Assembly: GCA_008360975.2 (NCBI GenBank)
Contig: CM039210.1
Coordinates: 15,874,293-15,938,292, forward strand
Source of the DNA: Lichenostomus cassidix
Lineage: Eukaryota > Chordata > Aves > Passeriformes > Meliphagidae
DNA length: 64,000 bases
Direction: 5' to 3'
Position numbers and translations under genes: made by a program. The notes beneath the pieces are model-generated. The model did not search any database. It saw only the letters and a list, made by a program, of their open reading frames with translations, and was not told where the DNA came from. The stretch's first letter is position 1; every line of letters begins with the position of its first letter. Positions 45,812-57,535 of this stretch are shown one piece after another.

Positions 45812-46960
45812 GCATTCTCTGCATAAGTCCTGCACCTGTAATTTCTGATGAGAAATGTTGAGACAGAACTCGATTCTTGGATCGACCCTTACAATGGGTT
45901 CTCTGGCACCTGATATTAATTCATTAGGATTCAAAATGGCTGGTCCATAGTGTTGTATAATTTGCTCTGGTGACCATTCTTCTTTTCCCCACTTTTGGGT
46001 GCTCCCTTTAGCTAGGGATGCATCTATTGACCGCTTGTCTCTAATTAGATCATCGTATACCTTGATTCCTAAATGATTTCCCCATACTTGTGGTAACAGA
46101 AAGAACAACGGTTTAATATACCCTACATAACATATTCCTGACCAGTTTGGAGGCAACCTGCTATAAGCATATTGACCACAAATCCAATAATGCCCTTTCA
46201 AGGCCCAGGTTCCATTTGCAAAGGGGCCTTTCCAATTTTCATCATCAATTGGTGGGTCAAAATACAGCTTTTTACCTGGGCCTAACGGTCCCCCAACAAC
46301 AGTTGCCTTACCATAAGAGTCACAATATTTGCATCTCCAAGCTCCCACATGAGGTTTCCACTTCCAGTTACATCCCAGATCTGTTTTGTTAGATCTGGAC
46401 CAGAACCTACTAAAAAGGGTTCCGGTTCCATTCCGGTGTTGCCACTTTCAGTGATAGTCATGGACAACATGTGTCCTACTGGTAGAATTATCTCGGGGGC
46501 AGATTAAAAATAAATGGTCAAAAAACTTGTCCCTCCCCACTGCTTTACATCCTTCAAAATCCCTTTGGTTATTATGGTAGGAATACCTTACCCAGCTACC
46601 ATTAGTGAGCTTAACATGTGTTTGATTCCATCTGCCTTGATACTTGGAGCAATTGTAAGGAGGGCAGTTGGGGGCCCAAAAATATAAACCCAAAGATAAG
46701 GTCCAGTCACAAACACTTTTTCCTACATATACATCCCCTGTTCTGTTGAGACAATACAAGCCCTTTTCAGAAGAATGAAATCGCCATGGACTTCCTTCTT
46801 CTTCCCAAAACCCCGTTCCATTATGTACCTCACTTAGGGTGCTGACCAACCATTTAGGTTTCACTGGGCTGGCCACCCATGGCCAGTCTTCAGATCTTCC
46901 TGGCCCTCCACAGACCCAGCAGTTACAGAGGTTAAAGGTTTTTGCTACTTCTTCTCCTAG
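45812..46960 (-). pseudogene. env: provirus M env, surface subunit
   Basis: Frames at 46448-46876 and 45797-46348 cover the receptor-binding subunit: many cysteines and N-glycosylation sites (NGTG, NRTG, NCSK, NQTH, NGSW). Just upstream, near 46914-46929, a CNCWVCGG segment holds the CWxC-type motif of gammaretroviral surface proteins. At least one frameshift falls around 46350-46470, and LTR-W removes the junction with the transmembrane part. Confidence 0.78.
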
Positions 46961-47344
46961 GGTTAAAAATTATTTTCCCACTTCTGGCCCAAACCTAACT
47001 GAAAATATAAAGGTAAGATTATTAAGAAAAACATTCTAATGGTGTAATTTAGTCACCTAATCTCATCTTCACGTTATCTTCCGTACCACTTATGGCGAGT
47101 GTAGGCACAGAAACCACTTAACATAAAACAAAGACAGCAAGGATTAGGCCCCCCCGCCAGTGTCTGGAGATCTGAAAGGAGGGATATCCACACAGACTAT
47201 TTTATTAGACAGTTTGCAGTAGGCGCACAGGGCTTCCCCCGATGTCGAAACACTGGTTACTGCTCCAGTCTGCTCCTGCGGAGAGTCAATAGTGACTTCC
47301 TGTCCTTTTCCTCCAGTTGAGATGTCCAAATCTCTGGGGCTTTA

Positions 47345-47622
47345 GAGGCCTTGACCCGAGTGTGATGGATCCATCCGTGTTCAGCTGTCTTGACAGCTGT
47401 TTCTGTGGTCAGTAACACTTGGAGAGGTCCATGTCACTTTGCCACCAATGGTGCTTCCTTCCACTCTTTAACTAGAACCCAATTTCCTGGCTGGATGTTG
47501 TGAACAGCAAAATCCAAAGGCAGGGTCTGTGCCAGCTGAGCTTCCTGTCGAAGAGATTTCACAAGAGACAGTATCCTGGTCACATATTGTTTTAAATATG
47601 CATCACTTATTTTCACACACAC
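47345..47622 (-). pseudogene. pol: provirus M integrase, C-terminal domain
   Basis: A frame with NIQPGNWVLVKEWKEAPLVAK, the start of the SH3-like C-terminal domain of gammaretroviral integrase. It stops there; an adjacent frame continues recognisably to about 47345. A stop and shift break it. Confidence 0.75.
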
Positions 47623-47943
47623 ACCCCCCTAGGCTGAGAATTACAAGGGTAAAGAAGTCCAAACATCAATTCAAAGGGAGATAATTGAATATCTCCCCTG
47701 AGTCTGGCCCTTATTCTAGACAAAGCCAGTGGCAAGAGCCATACCCATGGCATTTTAGTTTCTATCAACAGCTTCAAAAGGTGTTTCTTTATTTCTCTAA
47801 TTCATTCTTTCTACTTGACCCAAACTCTGGGAGTGCCAGGAGGTATGGAGGTTCCATTGTATGCCTAAAGCAGCCGTGACCCCTTGAAGAATTTTTCCTG
47901 TAAAGCGAGTTCCTCTTTCTGAGTCTATTGCTTCTACAATTCC

Positions 47944-48485
47944 TTACAATGGAATTATTTGTTCCAAAAATACCTTAATAACCGATCCTGTAGTTGCTGA
48001 AGCAGTTGGGAATGCTTCTGGCCACCCTGTTAGCTGACATACTATTACTAGAAGATATTTAAACCTTGCCACTCGGGGCATTTCAGTAAAATCCACCTGG
48101 CATCTTTGGAAGGGACGCACAGCCCAAGGCCTCCCTCCCCTGGCAATTTCCCTTGTAACTCTATTATTGGTTTTAGCACAGATCAAACAACCCTCAATAG
48201 CTTGTTTTGCCAGATCAAAAAGACCCACAGCAGCATATAATTTGAGGAAGGCTTCTGCCAAACCCCGAGAGCCCCAATGACTTCCCCCATGGAGTTGTTT
48301 TAATATTTGTAAGGCTAGAGCTCTTGGTACCCACTGGTTGCCATCCTTTGTTAACCACCTATCCTCTCTTTCCTCTGCCCCACTATTTTTAATTATCTCA
48401 AGCTCCTCTGGTGCAAAAGACAGTTTCTCTGGCAGTGGTGGAGCTAGTGGGAGCAAAGAGAGGATCTTAGAGGTTTGTGGCAGCA
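47944..48485 (-). pseudogene. pol: provirus M integrase, zinc and core domains
   Basis: A 180-codon frame with the zinc domain (LHGGSH, histidines four apart, then CLICAK) and the first catalytic aspartate in RCQVDFTEMP. The core region continues downstream but is degraded between 47944 and 47622. The 5' end is the point where the J2 LTR begins. Confidence 0.8.
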
Positions 48486-49362
48486 TGAAAAAGGAGGGGT
48501 CAAATAGAAATCTGTCCTAGGTTGCAATATAGATGTATTTAAGTATTCTATTACCACCAGCTGTGGGTCATTAGCTGTTATCACCTGCTAATGACCCACC
48601 CCAGATGACAGACAATGGGCCATCAGGGACCCACTGCATGACTCATGGGCTTATCTCATCCCATTGTGGGATGCTCTGCCCAGGAGGGAGGAGCCAGGTG
48701 TTCCCACCTGGATATAACCTGGCCTTGGAACTGCCTGAGCTAGCCCTGTCTACTGGGTTCCCAGAGGACAAGAGCTACCACTAGGCCTTCAGCTAAAGAC
48801 TTGACGTTGACAGGATCACCGCTTGAACTGAACTACTTCAGTTGGACTGCTACCACCACCCTGACAGGGTGTCAGGTTGTATCTGACTTTGTCAGTGCTT
48901 TTCCTTGTATTATTTCACTTATATTTAATTTCAATCTTGACTTGTGATCTCCCACTGGTTTGTTTTCAAACCAATACAAAACCCCAAATCTATTTGCACT
49001 TCAACCATTCTTGTTTCTTTGAGCTTTTGCCCCTTCCACCAGCACTGCGCCCGTCAGTTCTGGCCTTGTGGATTCCCCTAATCTTATCAAGATAAAAGGG
49101 GGCAAAAAGAATCCTTTTGCCATTGAGCACAAGAAATCGCTAGTAATATTAATGACTTATGAGAAGTAATTTGTATAACCACTCTTATCCTGGGGAATGT
49201 AATGAATATTCATGAATTTTACCTATAACACTGTGCCTTTGGAGGTACTGGTGTGTGTTTGGTGGAAACAATTCCCCACATATCTGGTGCACCGAATAAA
49301 GCAAATACCCACTTCTCTGACTTGGTCTCTGAAGTGTCTCCAGGCTCGATTGGGGCAAATCA
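48486..49362 (+). mobile_element. J2 5' LTR (plus-strand gammaretrovirus-like element)
   Basis: TGAAAAAGGAGGGG to TTGGGGCAAATCA, matching LTR-J1, with AATAAAGC near 49295. A primer site follows at 49366, so this is a 5' LTR. LTR-C3 lies within it. No 3' LTR is found; the element is truncated or rearranged. Confidence 0.8.
48513..48978 (+). mobile_element. solo LTR-C3 inside J2 LTR
   Basis: 466 bp, TGTCCTAGGTTGC to AAACCAATACA. Flanks AAATC (48508-48512) and AAACC (48979-48983) form a 5-bp duplication with one mismatch. Closely similar in reverse to LTR-C2. Confidence 0.87.
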
Positions 49363-49365
49363 AAT

Positions 49366-49384
49366 TGGCACCTCCAGATGGGAC
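49366..49384 (+). other. J2 primer binding site
   Basis: TGGCACCTCCAGATGGGAC, three bases inside the LTR. It is the same site as in provirus K apart from one extra base. As I recall it, this complements the 3' end of a vertebrate tRNA-Arg(CCU). Confidence 0.65.
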
Positions 49385-50869
49385 CCTGACTCTGCTCGGC
49401 TGCTGGATCCAGGGGTAAGCAGACCTCCCAGTTGCGACCCTGAATTTTCAGGGGGAGCTCAGCTATCCTTTGGCTCACGGCAGGAGTAGATTAAGGACCA
49501 TCTGCACCAAATTATGGTATTTGCTACTTTTAAAATAAATGCCTGCAGGTCTGGGGTGCTAGTCCCCGAGGGTGGGTTGAGACTGGGTCTCCCGAAATTA
49601 GTCCCGGGCAAGGGGTTGGACCCCCGGGGTTGGACCCTGCTGATTTAGGGTAATATAGAAATTATTAATTTAAAAGAACTAGAAGTTGCATAATAATAAT
49701 AATGTTTTTAAACTGATTTAGAGAGCCAGAGATTGGATAATGATTTACTAGGATATGCCTGCTGCAAACCATTTATTATTCCCTTAATGAATTTGTGCCT
49801 ACCTGGTATCGGGGAGGATGGAGAGAAGAGAGCCAAATAATTGAGAGAAACCACTAAGTGTGACCAAGCATCCCGCCCTCGGACCCCAGGACCGGTACAA
49901 GTTGGTTCTCAGGCTTGGACTTGGACCAAGAACCAAGGGAGCATGCACAAGAGAACAGGGTGAACAGTTCATCGTGATGAAGACTATTGATCACATTGTA
50001 ATCAATCATTTGGGACCCTTGCCCACAATTAATCTGAAAACACTGCGCTTGCGCAAGCATATTTAAATGAACTTTGAGCTCATTCTAATACGAAGCGGGG
50101 ATAGGTAATGAATATGTATAGGGGCTTTGTTTAACTTTATGCATATGTAATCTGTAACCTAATATAAACCTAGTGAAGTGCTGCTGAGGGTGTGCATGTC
50201 TTTGGAGGGGCTACCCCCCATGCCCCCCAGCTGCAATAAACACATACCTACTTCATAACTATGAGTTGTGGAGTCACTCCGTGCTTCACCGCTGTCAAGA
50301 AAAGGCATCTCTAAAGGGTTGGATCCCCGGGGTTGGACCCCTCTGTACTGCACCATCGTACTGCTATTTTTGTTCTGTCTGTCGTTATAAACCGTTGATT
50401 TGGAGTATCTGGAGGGGGGGCAGATTGTATTATTGAAGGGAAAGATTTTAGCTACTGAATTGAGAATACCCAGACCCCTGTGTGTAGCTGCTGAAATATG
50501 GTTGTATAGAATGTTGTAGCAGAAAGAGCATGCAAGTAAGTAGAGTAAAAGAAAGAAGGAAAAAGAAAGAAGAGAGGAGAAGTTTTTCAGCCCCCTCCCC
50601 CATCTTGCCTAAAATTTTGGCAGCTGACCCAGGGCGATCTGCAGTGCTCTGTATCCTCCGCTTTTGGAGCGGCAAGAGTGAGCGCAGAGGTGCGGGGCGG
50701 AATGCACAGGCTGGGGGCCTGTGGGGAGGTGCAGAGCCGAGCTGGAGCTGTGGACAGCTGCGAGCTCAGCACCAGGCAGTACCTGACCCTGCCGCCCCCT
50801 TGGGCAGGGACAAGATGTGTCTCTGAGCCACTGTGTGGGCTGTTCAGGCAGCCAAGAACGTGACAATGT
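49385..50869 (+). mobile_element. J2 leader and decayed gag start
   Basis: Leader sequence with reiterated GGGGTTGGACCC motifs (about 49609-49637 and 50317-50341), split by LTR-L2. From about 50400 a decayed Gag-like, lysine-rich frame (KRKKEKERR) can be followed with stops. It fades out near 50870. No capsid, pol or env of this orientation is present. Confidence 0.5.
49641..50288 (+). mobile_element. solo LTR-L2
   Basis: 648 bp, TGATTTAGGGTAATATAG to TCCGTGCTTCA, the plus-oriented copy of the provirus K LTR. Flanks CTGC and CCGC suggest a 4-bp target with one mismatch. AATAAACAC is near 50236. Confidence 0.85.
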
Positions 50870-51355
50870 GTGCTTAATTCAAGTCCCCATATGGAGTAAT
50901 ACATGCATTTAAGAAATTATAAGAAAAAAAAGTTTATTAACCTGTAAGAGTAAAACATTAGTTCATTAGATCTTAATTTCTCATTTATTAGAGACTTGAT
51001 TTGTATAAGAATTTCCAATAGGGAGTTGAAAGAGGCAAGAATTCGTCCTTCTCCCTGCTCTAACATGTGTTATCACTGTGCAAGTTTGTTTTAACATCCT
51101 TCAGTGTGTCCTCATCAGATAAAAAGCTGTGTCCAGACGTGAGACAAGGAGCCACTCAAGCCACAGAAGCAAAAAGAACTACTGACTTCCCTCATGACTG
51201 TGAGATCTATGGCCAGAGACTCCACTCCAATGTGAAACTCCAGACAAAGAGGACACAAAAGAACCATATTGGACAAGATAATATACAGTAAATCGGTTAA
51301 AAGCTGCAACTCCAAAATGAAACACATTAAGTGGTTTTGCTTTTTGTATTTCCAG

Positions 51356-51435
51356 AACAGTGTTATCCACAGTCAGCTATCCTAGCAAAACCTTGTAATA
51401 ATTGTAATGGCAAGTATGGCTTCAGATGCAAAAAG
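51356..51435 (+). other. exon-like segment of unknown gene
   Basis: 80 bp with a strong acceptor before it (TTTTGTATTTCCAG) and a consensus donor after it (AAAAG then GTAAGT). One frame is open throughout, starting after two bases, and codes a cysteine-rich peptide with CNNCNGKYGFRCKK. I recognise no family. It could be a real host exon, a decayed one, or chance. Confidence 0.3.
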
Positions 51436-52141
51436 GTAAGTAAGCCAGAAAAAAAGAGAAAGCTATACCCTTTTAATGCATGCACAATGACCACATTAGC
51501 TTATGGGCTTAAATCTAAATTCGTGAAATTGAAATATAACAATAACAAAATAATCTTATTTTTAAAATGAAAAGGTTTCAAAAGGATGGCTGGCTATTCT
51601 ACTAAGTATTTCTAACTGTTGCTGTTTAATGCATATTTGTTTGCCCAGTGTTTGAGAATGCTAAGCCCCACAAAAGGAAAATACTGCCTTTGAAAAATCG
51701 CTAAAAGTCATAAACCAATCTGCCAAGCTTTGGGCTATGATTTTAAATTTAAAATAGCAGTTACCATTCATATGATGCTTTCCTCTTTCCTTTCTCCCCT
51801 GTCTGCTATTAGAAAAAAAAAAGGGGGGGGAAGATCACAAGCAAAAATCCAACAGTACGAGTCTTAGTCAGTTATCATTTATGCTTTCCTCTTTCCTTTC
51901 TGCTCTGTTTGCTAAAAATTCCACCAAGGTGAGGAAGAAAAGTACCCCATTTTACAAGCAAGAAAAGCTATCAGTGGTCCTGATCACTGTCTGGAGCCAT
52001 GAGGTGAGCTGCCAAAAACTGAAAAGATTAATGTCTCTGAGACACTTCAAGATGCCTGCGTGTGTGGTGTGTGTGGGGAAGGGGCGGGTCAGGCCTTGCC
52101 CTGGTGAGACAGTGAACTGCTCCTCACCCCAATCCCAGAGC

Positions 52142-52266
52142 ATCCCAGCCCTGCAGTGAGGTCCAGTCATGGACACAGCAGAGGCAGTGCTCCACAGAGC
52201 TCCAATCCCAGCCCTATAGTGGGGCCAGTCATGAACACAGCAGAGACAGTGCTCCATTCTCCCTAT
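52142..52266. repeat. tandem duplication, about 62-bp unit
   Basis: Two adjacent diverged copies: CCAGCCCTGCAGTGAGGTCC ... CAGTGCTCCA and CCAGCCCTATAGTGGGGCC ... CAGTGCTCCA. Non-coding. Confidence 0.75.
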
Positions 52267-52991
52267 CCCTGACTCCAGAGAAACCCACTGGGGGATGAAA
52301 AGCCCAAGAAAGCCAAAAGAATTAACATTCCTCTTGGCATTTCTGTAGATTCTGTCTTTCTTCTTTTTCTTCAAAATAACTGCTCAAAATTCTAGACCTA
52401 TAAGAAAGCTAATATGTAAAATAAAAAAATCAAACTAAGGTAAGACCAAAGCCCAAGAGTTAGCCAGTGCCCCCAGGGCAGAGTTGATATTAAATATATG
52501 AACGCAGTGCCCATAAAGTTTTGCCCTTGGGATGACAAAGTCACTGTGCAGTAAGACCAGTATCTCTCCACATTAGCGTTGTTCCTCAACTAACAGGGCT
52601 TACTCCGGACTTTTATACTAATAGATAGACCCACCAGATTTCACAGCTTTGCTTTCACAGATTTTGCAGGTATTTTATACCCTGGCCCAAAGTAAGTGAA
52701 CTAAAGAAGAATCTTTCTGCCACTGTAGAGACCATAATGAATGCCACTGCAGATGCCATAAAAGCACAGCAAATCAAGATTAAGAACATCTCACAATTAA
52801 CTATAGATTTGCTGTATGCCAGAGGAGAAAGAGTATGTACAGTTATAAATACAAGCTGTTGCAATTATGTTAATCCTAACTTAAACAAATGTAAGTAATA
52901 GTTATTTGTGTTATTGCATTGTTATTTACTGTCTGCAAATAACAAATAAAATAACCCTACAAATATATATTGACAAACATAGATCATTCAG

Positions 52992-54202
52992 TGTCGTTTT
53001 ATCGCAGTGGGTGGTGGGGAGTGGATTAGGTCTCTGTGTTCACCGAAAGTGTCTCTGAGGCTTTAGTGAGATCACCTCGGCCAGCACTTCTTTGGTGCTG
53101 TGCAGAAATACCCTTTTCACACCCGAGCCGATGGAAGGCACAGACTCTCACTCACCCAGGGAGCTAGATAGCTCATGTGTTACCAGAGACAAAGAATCCA
53201 GAGCGCTCAATCACATGGATATTCCAGAGGTGTTTATTCTGAAGGGTCCAGGAGTGAAAGAGAAAGGGAAACTCTAGGCTTCCCTAGATATAGAGATACA
53301 GACCAATTATTTGAGGGCACAGGGGCAGAGAGAAGGCGGGGGGATGTCTTGGATTGATGTTATGATAAGCCTTTATCCCCTATCATTGGCTTATATGCCC
53401 AAGAAAGAAAAAATGTGTAGTCCTGTCTCTTTAACTACACCCAGCCGAAGAGAGAAACGCGGGTTGTTTTGAAAACATTTTCCCCAAGCCTCGCTCCGGG
53501 GGAAGATTCGTCGCCCGGCAGAGACTGCGTGCTGGACGGGGGTCGGAGTGAGCTCTGTTCCCGTTTTTTTTCCCATTTTTTCCTTCTCCTCGTTTAGACC
53601 CCTTCTCTTCGATCTGCTTTGCCACCCGGAGACCCAGGAGGGCCAGAGGACAGCAGAGCTCTCCAGGGAGCTCCACCCGGCCCCGGGGGGGGCGAGGAAG
53701 AGAGGGGCTGCGTCTGAGAAAAGGACTTTTTAATCAGGTTGAATAACTCCTTTTCACCTTAGTTTTCCCCTTCCCCTGTGCCTTGCAGGGCACTCTGCGT
53801 AGTTTTGTCAAATAAATAGTTTTTTCTTCACTTCCATCTAAAAAGTTCAATTGTAGGTGAAGGAGGGAGTGTCGAGGCCCTTCGCTCTCAAAAGAGAGAG
53901 AGTCTTATCATTAACCCGAGACAGGGGAATACCACAACCAATGGGGAGAAGGGAGGGGTGGAGTCAGGGGTTAGGTTACAGCCAATCAACATAGGAGGAT
54001 TTACATAGTCTAGGGAGGGACCATCTTATTCCCCAAGGGGTGTATCTTAAACCTTAGAACTTTCCCACCATTGAATTCCTGCTGTCCCAGGACAGCTCGG
54101 CTCCCCAGCAGTTCCCAAACATCGTTTCATTCTTATCTGCTCCAAGGGATCTATTAACAAGAACCTGAGTTACTCTCTCCTTCGTGAAGGCAGGTCATAA
54201 CA
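52992..54202 (-). mobile_element. LTR-Q (interrupted by LTR-N)
   Basis: Visible at 52992-53344 and 53929-54202. The reverse complement has AATAAACACC near 53230 and ends AAAACGACA. The right end is either 54197 (then TAAC) or 54202 (then GTCATC). No flanking duplication of its left flank (TTCAG) is found at either right end, and no primer site adjoins its left end, so its origin is unclear. Confidence 0.6.
53345..53923 (+). mobile_element. solo LTR-N inside LTR-Q
   Basis: 579 bp, TGTCTTGGATTG to ACCCGAGACA, with the exact target GGGGA at 53340-53344 and 53924-53928. AATAAATAG is near 53812. Related to LTR-G at 36549. Confidence 0.87.
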
Positions 54203-54526
54203 GTCATCCCACCACATTTCCATGATAGCAACTACATCATAGCTTTACTGCTGATCAACGGGTTCCAGCTCCTCCTGTTTTTTAACCAAACTTCTGCATT
54301 GGTGTAGATGCACTTCAGCTGGGCTATTGATTTAACCCCCAACACTGGCCTGCTGCACATAGACTTGTCTCTGCTGAGCCTGGTCTTATCCCCTTCCCCC
54401 TTAAAACCTAGTTTAGAGCCCTCTCATCAGACCCTGCCAATTCACGGGCTAGAATCCTTTTCCCCCTTTTAGACAGGCAAACCCTATCTGTCTCCAGCAG
54501 GGCTGGAGCTGTGTAAACCACCCCAT
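54203..54526 (-). mobile_element. CR1 LINE, piece 7
   Basis: Resumes exactly at the duplicated GTCATC, with CR1 sequence upstream of and into the endonuclease ORF start (CATGATAGCAACTACATCAT, CACTTCAGCTGGGCTATTG on the plus strand). It ends in CCCCAT, the target of LTR-R. Confidence 0.9.
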
Positions 54527-54901
54527 TGTGAAAAACGAGGTCGACTCTCCTGTTAGGATTAAAAAGGTTTAATAAAAGACAATAGGGGACAGATATAAGC
54601 AGAAGTTCAGTGCTGGGTGCTTGGCATTCAGCCAAAAAGCACACCTGGTATGGACAGAGACACCCTTTACATACCCTTCAGCCTAATGCACATTCATAAA
54701 AAATTATGCACATTCAAACTTTTCTCCAAACTAGTTTGCATGTTCGGGGAACTGCTTAGCCTAGCTCCACCTTGGCTCTGCCTCCTCGGAGCATGCACAG
54801 TCCTCTTTAATTGATTCTCTTATCACTCTCAGATTGTGGTTTCTGCAGATGACAGGTGCTGATGGTTGGAATGCCAGCGGCAGGGTCCGTTTGTTGGATG
54901 T

Positions 54902-55779
54902 TGTCTTGGTTTGAAAAGACAGGTGCCTGCTAAGAGACGTTGAACCCTCCCTTAGAACAGAGAATGTGATTTCCCTTCCCTCCAAATTTTTTAATTTTGA
55001 AATCAAGGGCTTTCAGGCAGAGGTATAGGAAAAGGAATAACAGGTCTTTACTAGTATCTACAGCAGAGTAAACAAGCAATAACAAGAATAACAACAACAA
55101 GTAGAACCAGAGAAAAAAAAACAGTAACAGATATCCTTTGAGCTGCTGAGCACTTTCCCGCGTGGTGTAATTACGGTCACAAGCAGCAGGGGCGCTGTTG
55201 AGCTCCCGGATGGGCAGGGCAGGTGCAATGACTCACAAGCGGCTGCAGGTGGCGCTGTGGCGCAGGGTCAGGTCAGCTGGTAATGGCAGGCAGGCTGAGA
55301 AGCATGCAGGCAGCTTGGAGCGGCAAGCGGAGCGGCAGGGGCAAGGGGCTAGCTCTCCCGGGCTAGCCAGCAAGGTGACAGGGACTGTGCAGTCACAGCA
55401 GATGCCGCGGTCTCGTGCGGCAAAAGCGGGACGGGCGGCAGGGACAGACGGACTCCCCCGCAGCTGCTGCGAAAAACGCAGCTGGGAAAACATGCACTCC
55501 CAGTGGGAAAAAGGTTGAATCAAAGCTCATCCAGCCAGAAGGAGAAGACAGAGCACAGTTGGATCTCCCGCAGTCGCAGCCAGAAGCAAAGAGCAGTCCC
55601 TTTCCTCCTGGTGTCCCACGAACGAGTGCCAGTCCCAATGGCTGGCTGCCTCTTTCCCTTGCCCCACCTAGCACACCCTTTTGTCTCTTACAAAACAATT
55701 GATGGCTCTAAGCACCCAGATATTTGTTGCTTAGTAACAGGGGTGGAGAAAAAAATTCCAATGCCCCCAACCTCTGACA
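54902..55779 (-). mobile_element. solo LTR-S inside R
   Basis: 878 bp, TGTCTTGGTTTGAAAAGAC to CCTCTGACA, with the exact target GATGT at 54897-54901 and 55780-55784. It starts like a common songbird ERVL LTR. GC-rich chance frames fill 55198-55698. Confidence 0.9.
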
Positions 55780-55957
55780 GATGTTATCCAGTTCAAGCAG
55801 GCAGTTCAAGCATTCTAACAAAACTATAACAGCTATTTAACTACTACATCTAAGCTCATCTAGCACCAGAAAGAAAGACATTAGTCATCATTACACAGCT
55901 ATTTTTCACAGCAAGTCTACCTTTGTAAAAAAAGAATTTAAATCATACACATAGTAT

Positions 55958-56555
55958 TGAAGCACGGAATTGACTCTACAACTCAGATAGTTATGAAGTA
56001 GGTATGTGTTTATTCCAGCTGGGGTGCATGGGGGGTAGCCCCTCCAAAGACATGCACGCCCTCAGCGGCACTTCACTAGGTTTATATTAGGTTACAGATT
56101 ACATATGCATAAAGTTAGACAAAGTCCCTATACATATTCAATACCTATCCCCGCTTCATATTATAATGAGTTCAAAGTTCATTTAAATATGCTCGCGCAA
56201 GCGCAGTGTTTTCAGATTAATTGTGGGCGAGGGTCCCGATGATTAATTATGACAGGTGCGCATGCTCCCTTGGTCCTTGGTCCTAGTCCAAGCCTGAGAA
56301 CCAACTTGTACCGGTCCTGGGGTCCAAGGGCAGGATGCTCGGTTACACTTGGTGGTTTCTCTCAATTACTTGGCTCTCTTCTCTTATCCTCCCCAATACC
56401 AGGTAGGCACAAATTCATTAAGAAAATAATAAATGGATCGCAGCTGGAATATCGTAGTAAATCATTATATAATCTCTGGCTCTCTAAATCAGTTCAAAAA
56501 TATTATCTAGCTTCTAGCTCTTTTACATTAGTAATTTCTATTTTACCCTAAATCA
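55958..56555 (-). mobile_element. provirus K 3' LTR (family L)
   Basis: TGAAGCACGGAATTG to CCCTAAATCA. The reverse complement has AATATAAACC and GGAATAAACAC. The purine tract is seen as GTCCCCCCTTTTCTATAAG at 56556-56574. Confidence 0.92.
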
Positions 56556-56574
56556 GTCCCCCCTTTTCTATAAG

Positions 56575-57062
56575 ATTAGTAAATTCTTTTACTAGTAAAT
56601 GGCATCTTCTTCTAGCAAGCTTCTGCGATAAGTATCTCTCAATGCCTTACCATGTACATTTGATAAGGTAGTTAAAATAGATAGCTTCTTTAACATCTTA
56701 CCATTCTAAACAAATAGCAAAACAGATAACACAAGACTAACACCTACCAAAATTAGTAAAACAATTATGGGGTGACATAATGTATTAAGGATACCAGTTG
56801 CAGTAGGTGACCATCTAAAAAGCACATCTCACCAGTGGTGATCTGCATCCTGTCTGGCTCTTTGCAAGACTCTGTTTATTTCCTCTGTATCATGGTGAAT
56901 GGTTATTAAATTTTCTTGGTGCTCTACCAATTGTCTTACCAGCGTAAGGTTCATCCCAATAGGTGTTGATGATAAGTCATGATACATTGTGTAATTGGAT
57001 TTTATCAACTGATGAGATACAACTGGTGCTAAATACAGAAAGTCACACTCAATAATTTTCAC
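56575..57062 (-). pseudogene. env: provirus K env stub (transmembrane end)
   Basis: The frame 56829-57062 (77 codons) resembles the distal ectodomain of a transmembrane subunit. Downstream, in broken frames, a hydrophobic anchor-like run can be read. The surface subunit and the fusion region are missing; integrase lies directly upstream, so most of env is deleted. Confidence 0.6.
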
Positions 57063-57535
57063 AAAATTACAAATACAAAATTAGAGCGATTCTTAACATA
57101 TGGGGTGTGAAGCTCCCAGTCTATGCCTAAATGATGGCTAACTTGCTGTACCACCTTTGAGATGAAATGTGTTCCTCTATCTGAGGACATTGTGGCTGGA
57201 ACTCTGAAGCGTGGTATTATTTCTAGTGGGAAAGGCTTTTGGTCATCCTGAAAAGGTATCTGTTAATACCAACAAATATTGATACCCCCCTTTTCTTGGG
57301 AGTTCTGAGAAATCAATTTGTCACTGCTGTCCAGGTCCATTTCCTTTTCCAATTTGGCCCAATTTTGGTTTGGGGATATTTTTAGGGCTAGTCTGGAGGC
57401 AAAGGTCACACTGTCGGGTTACTTGTGCGATGGTAGCATATAAATTTCTGGCAATAATTCTTTCAATTAAATATTTGTGTAGGGCATCTATTCCCCAATG
57501 TGTCTTTTGGTGTTCTGTTCTTATTAGTGCTCACA
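57063..57535 (-). pseudogene. pol: provirus K integrase (broken)
   Basis: With stops and frame changes, the minus strand shows the zinc domain (HWGIDALHKYL and QCDLCLQTS) and the first catalytic aspartate context (QIDFSELPR). The second half is truncated into the env remnant. Confidence 0.7.

Larger units (their letters stand above)
44016..48485 (-). mobile_element. provirus M, truncated gammaretrovirus-like ERV
   Basis: Minus-strand remnant: a 3' LTR, env and the integrase end of pol. The rest of pol, gag and the 5' LTR are not found; the sequence is cut at 48485 by the plus-strand J2 element. The left flank is TAAC (44012-44015). TAAC also occurs at 54198-54201, but the sequence ending there is a different LTR. 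Confidence 0.8.
50870..52991. other. non-retroviral-looking island inside the insertion complex
   Basis: 2.1 kb that I cannot match to any LTR family, retroviral gene or CR1 part in the window. It is AT-rich like the window's unique DNA and holds an exon-like segment and a tandem duplication. It lies between truncated J2 and LTR-Q, inside an insertion bounded by duplicated GTCATC, so it should have arrived with the insert or by rearrangement. Confidence 0.5.

Noticed and set aside
45371..45826. 151-codon plus frame with repeated KAF motifs
   Set aside because: Translation of U3 tandem repeats in LTR-W on the wrong strand.
41684..54202. Treating the whole interval as one ordinary provirus with LTR-I and LTR-Q as its pair
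   Set aside because: The two ends are not homologous and appear to face opposite ways, so a simple provirus does not fit.
55198..55829. Arg/Ala-rich plus frame and Cys/Arg-rich minus frames
   Set aside because: All lie in or over the edge of LTR-S; shadows.
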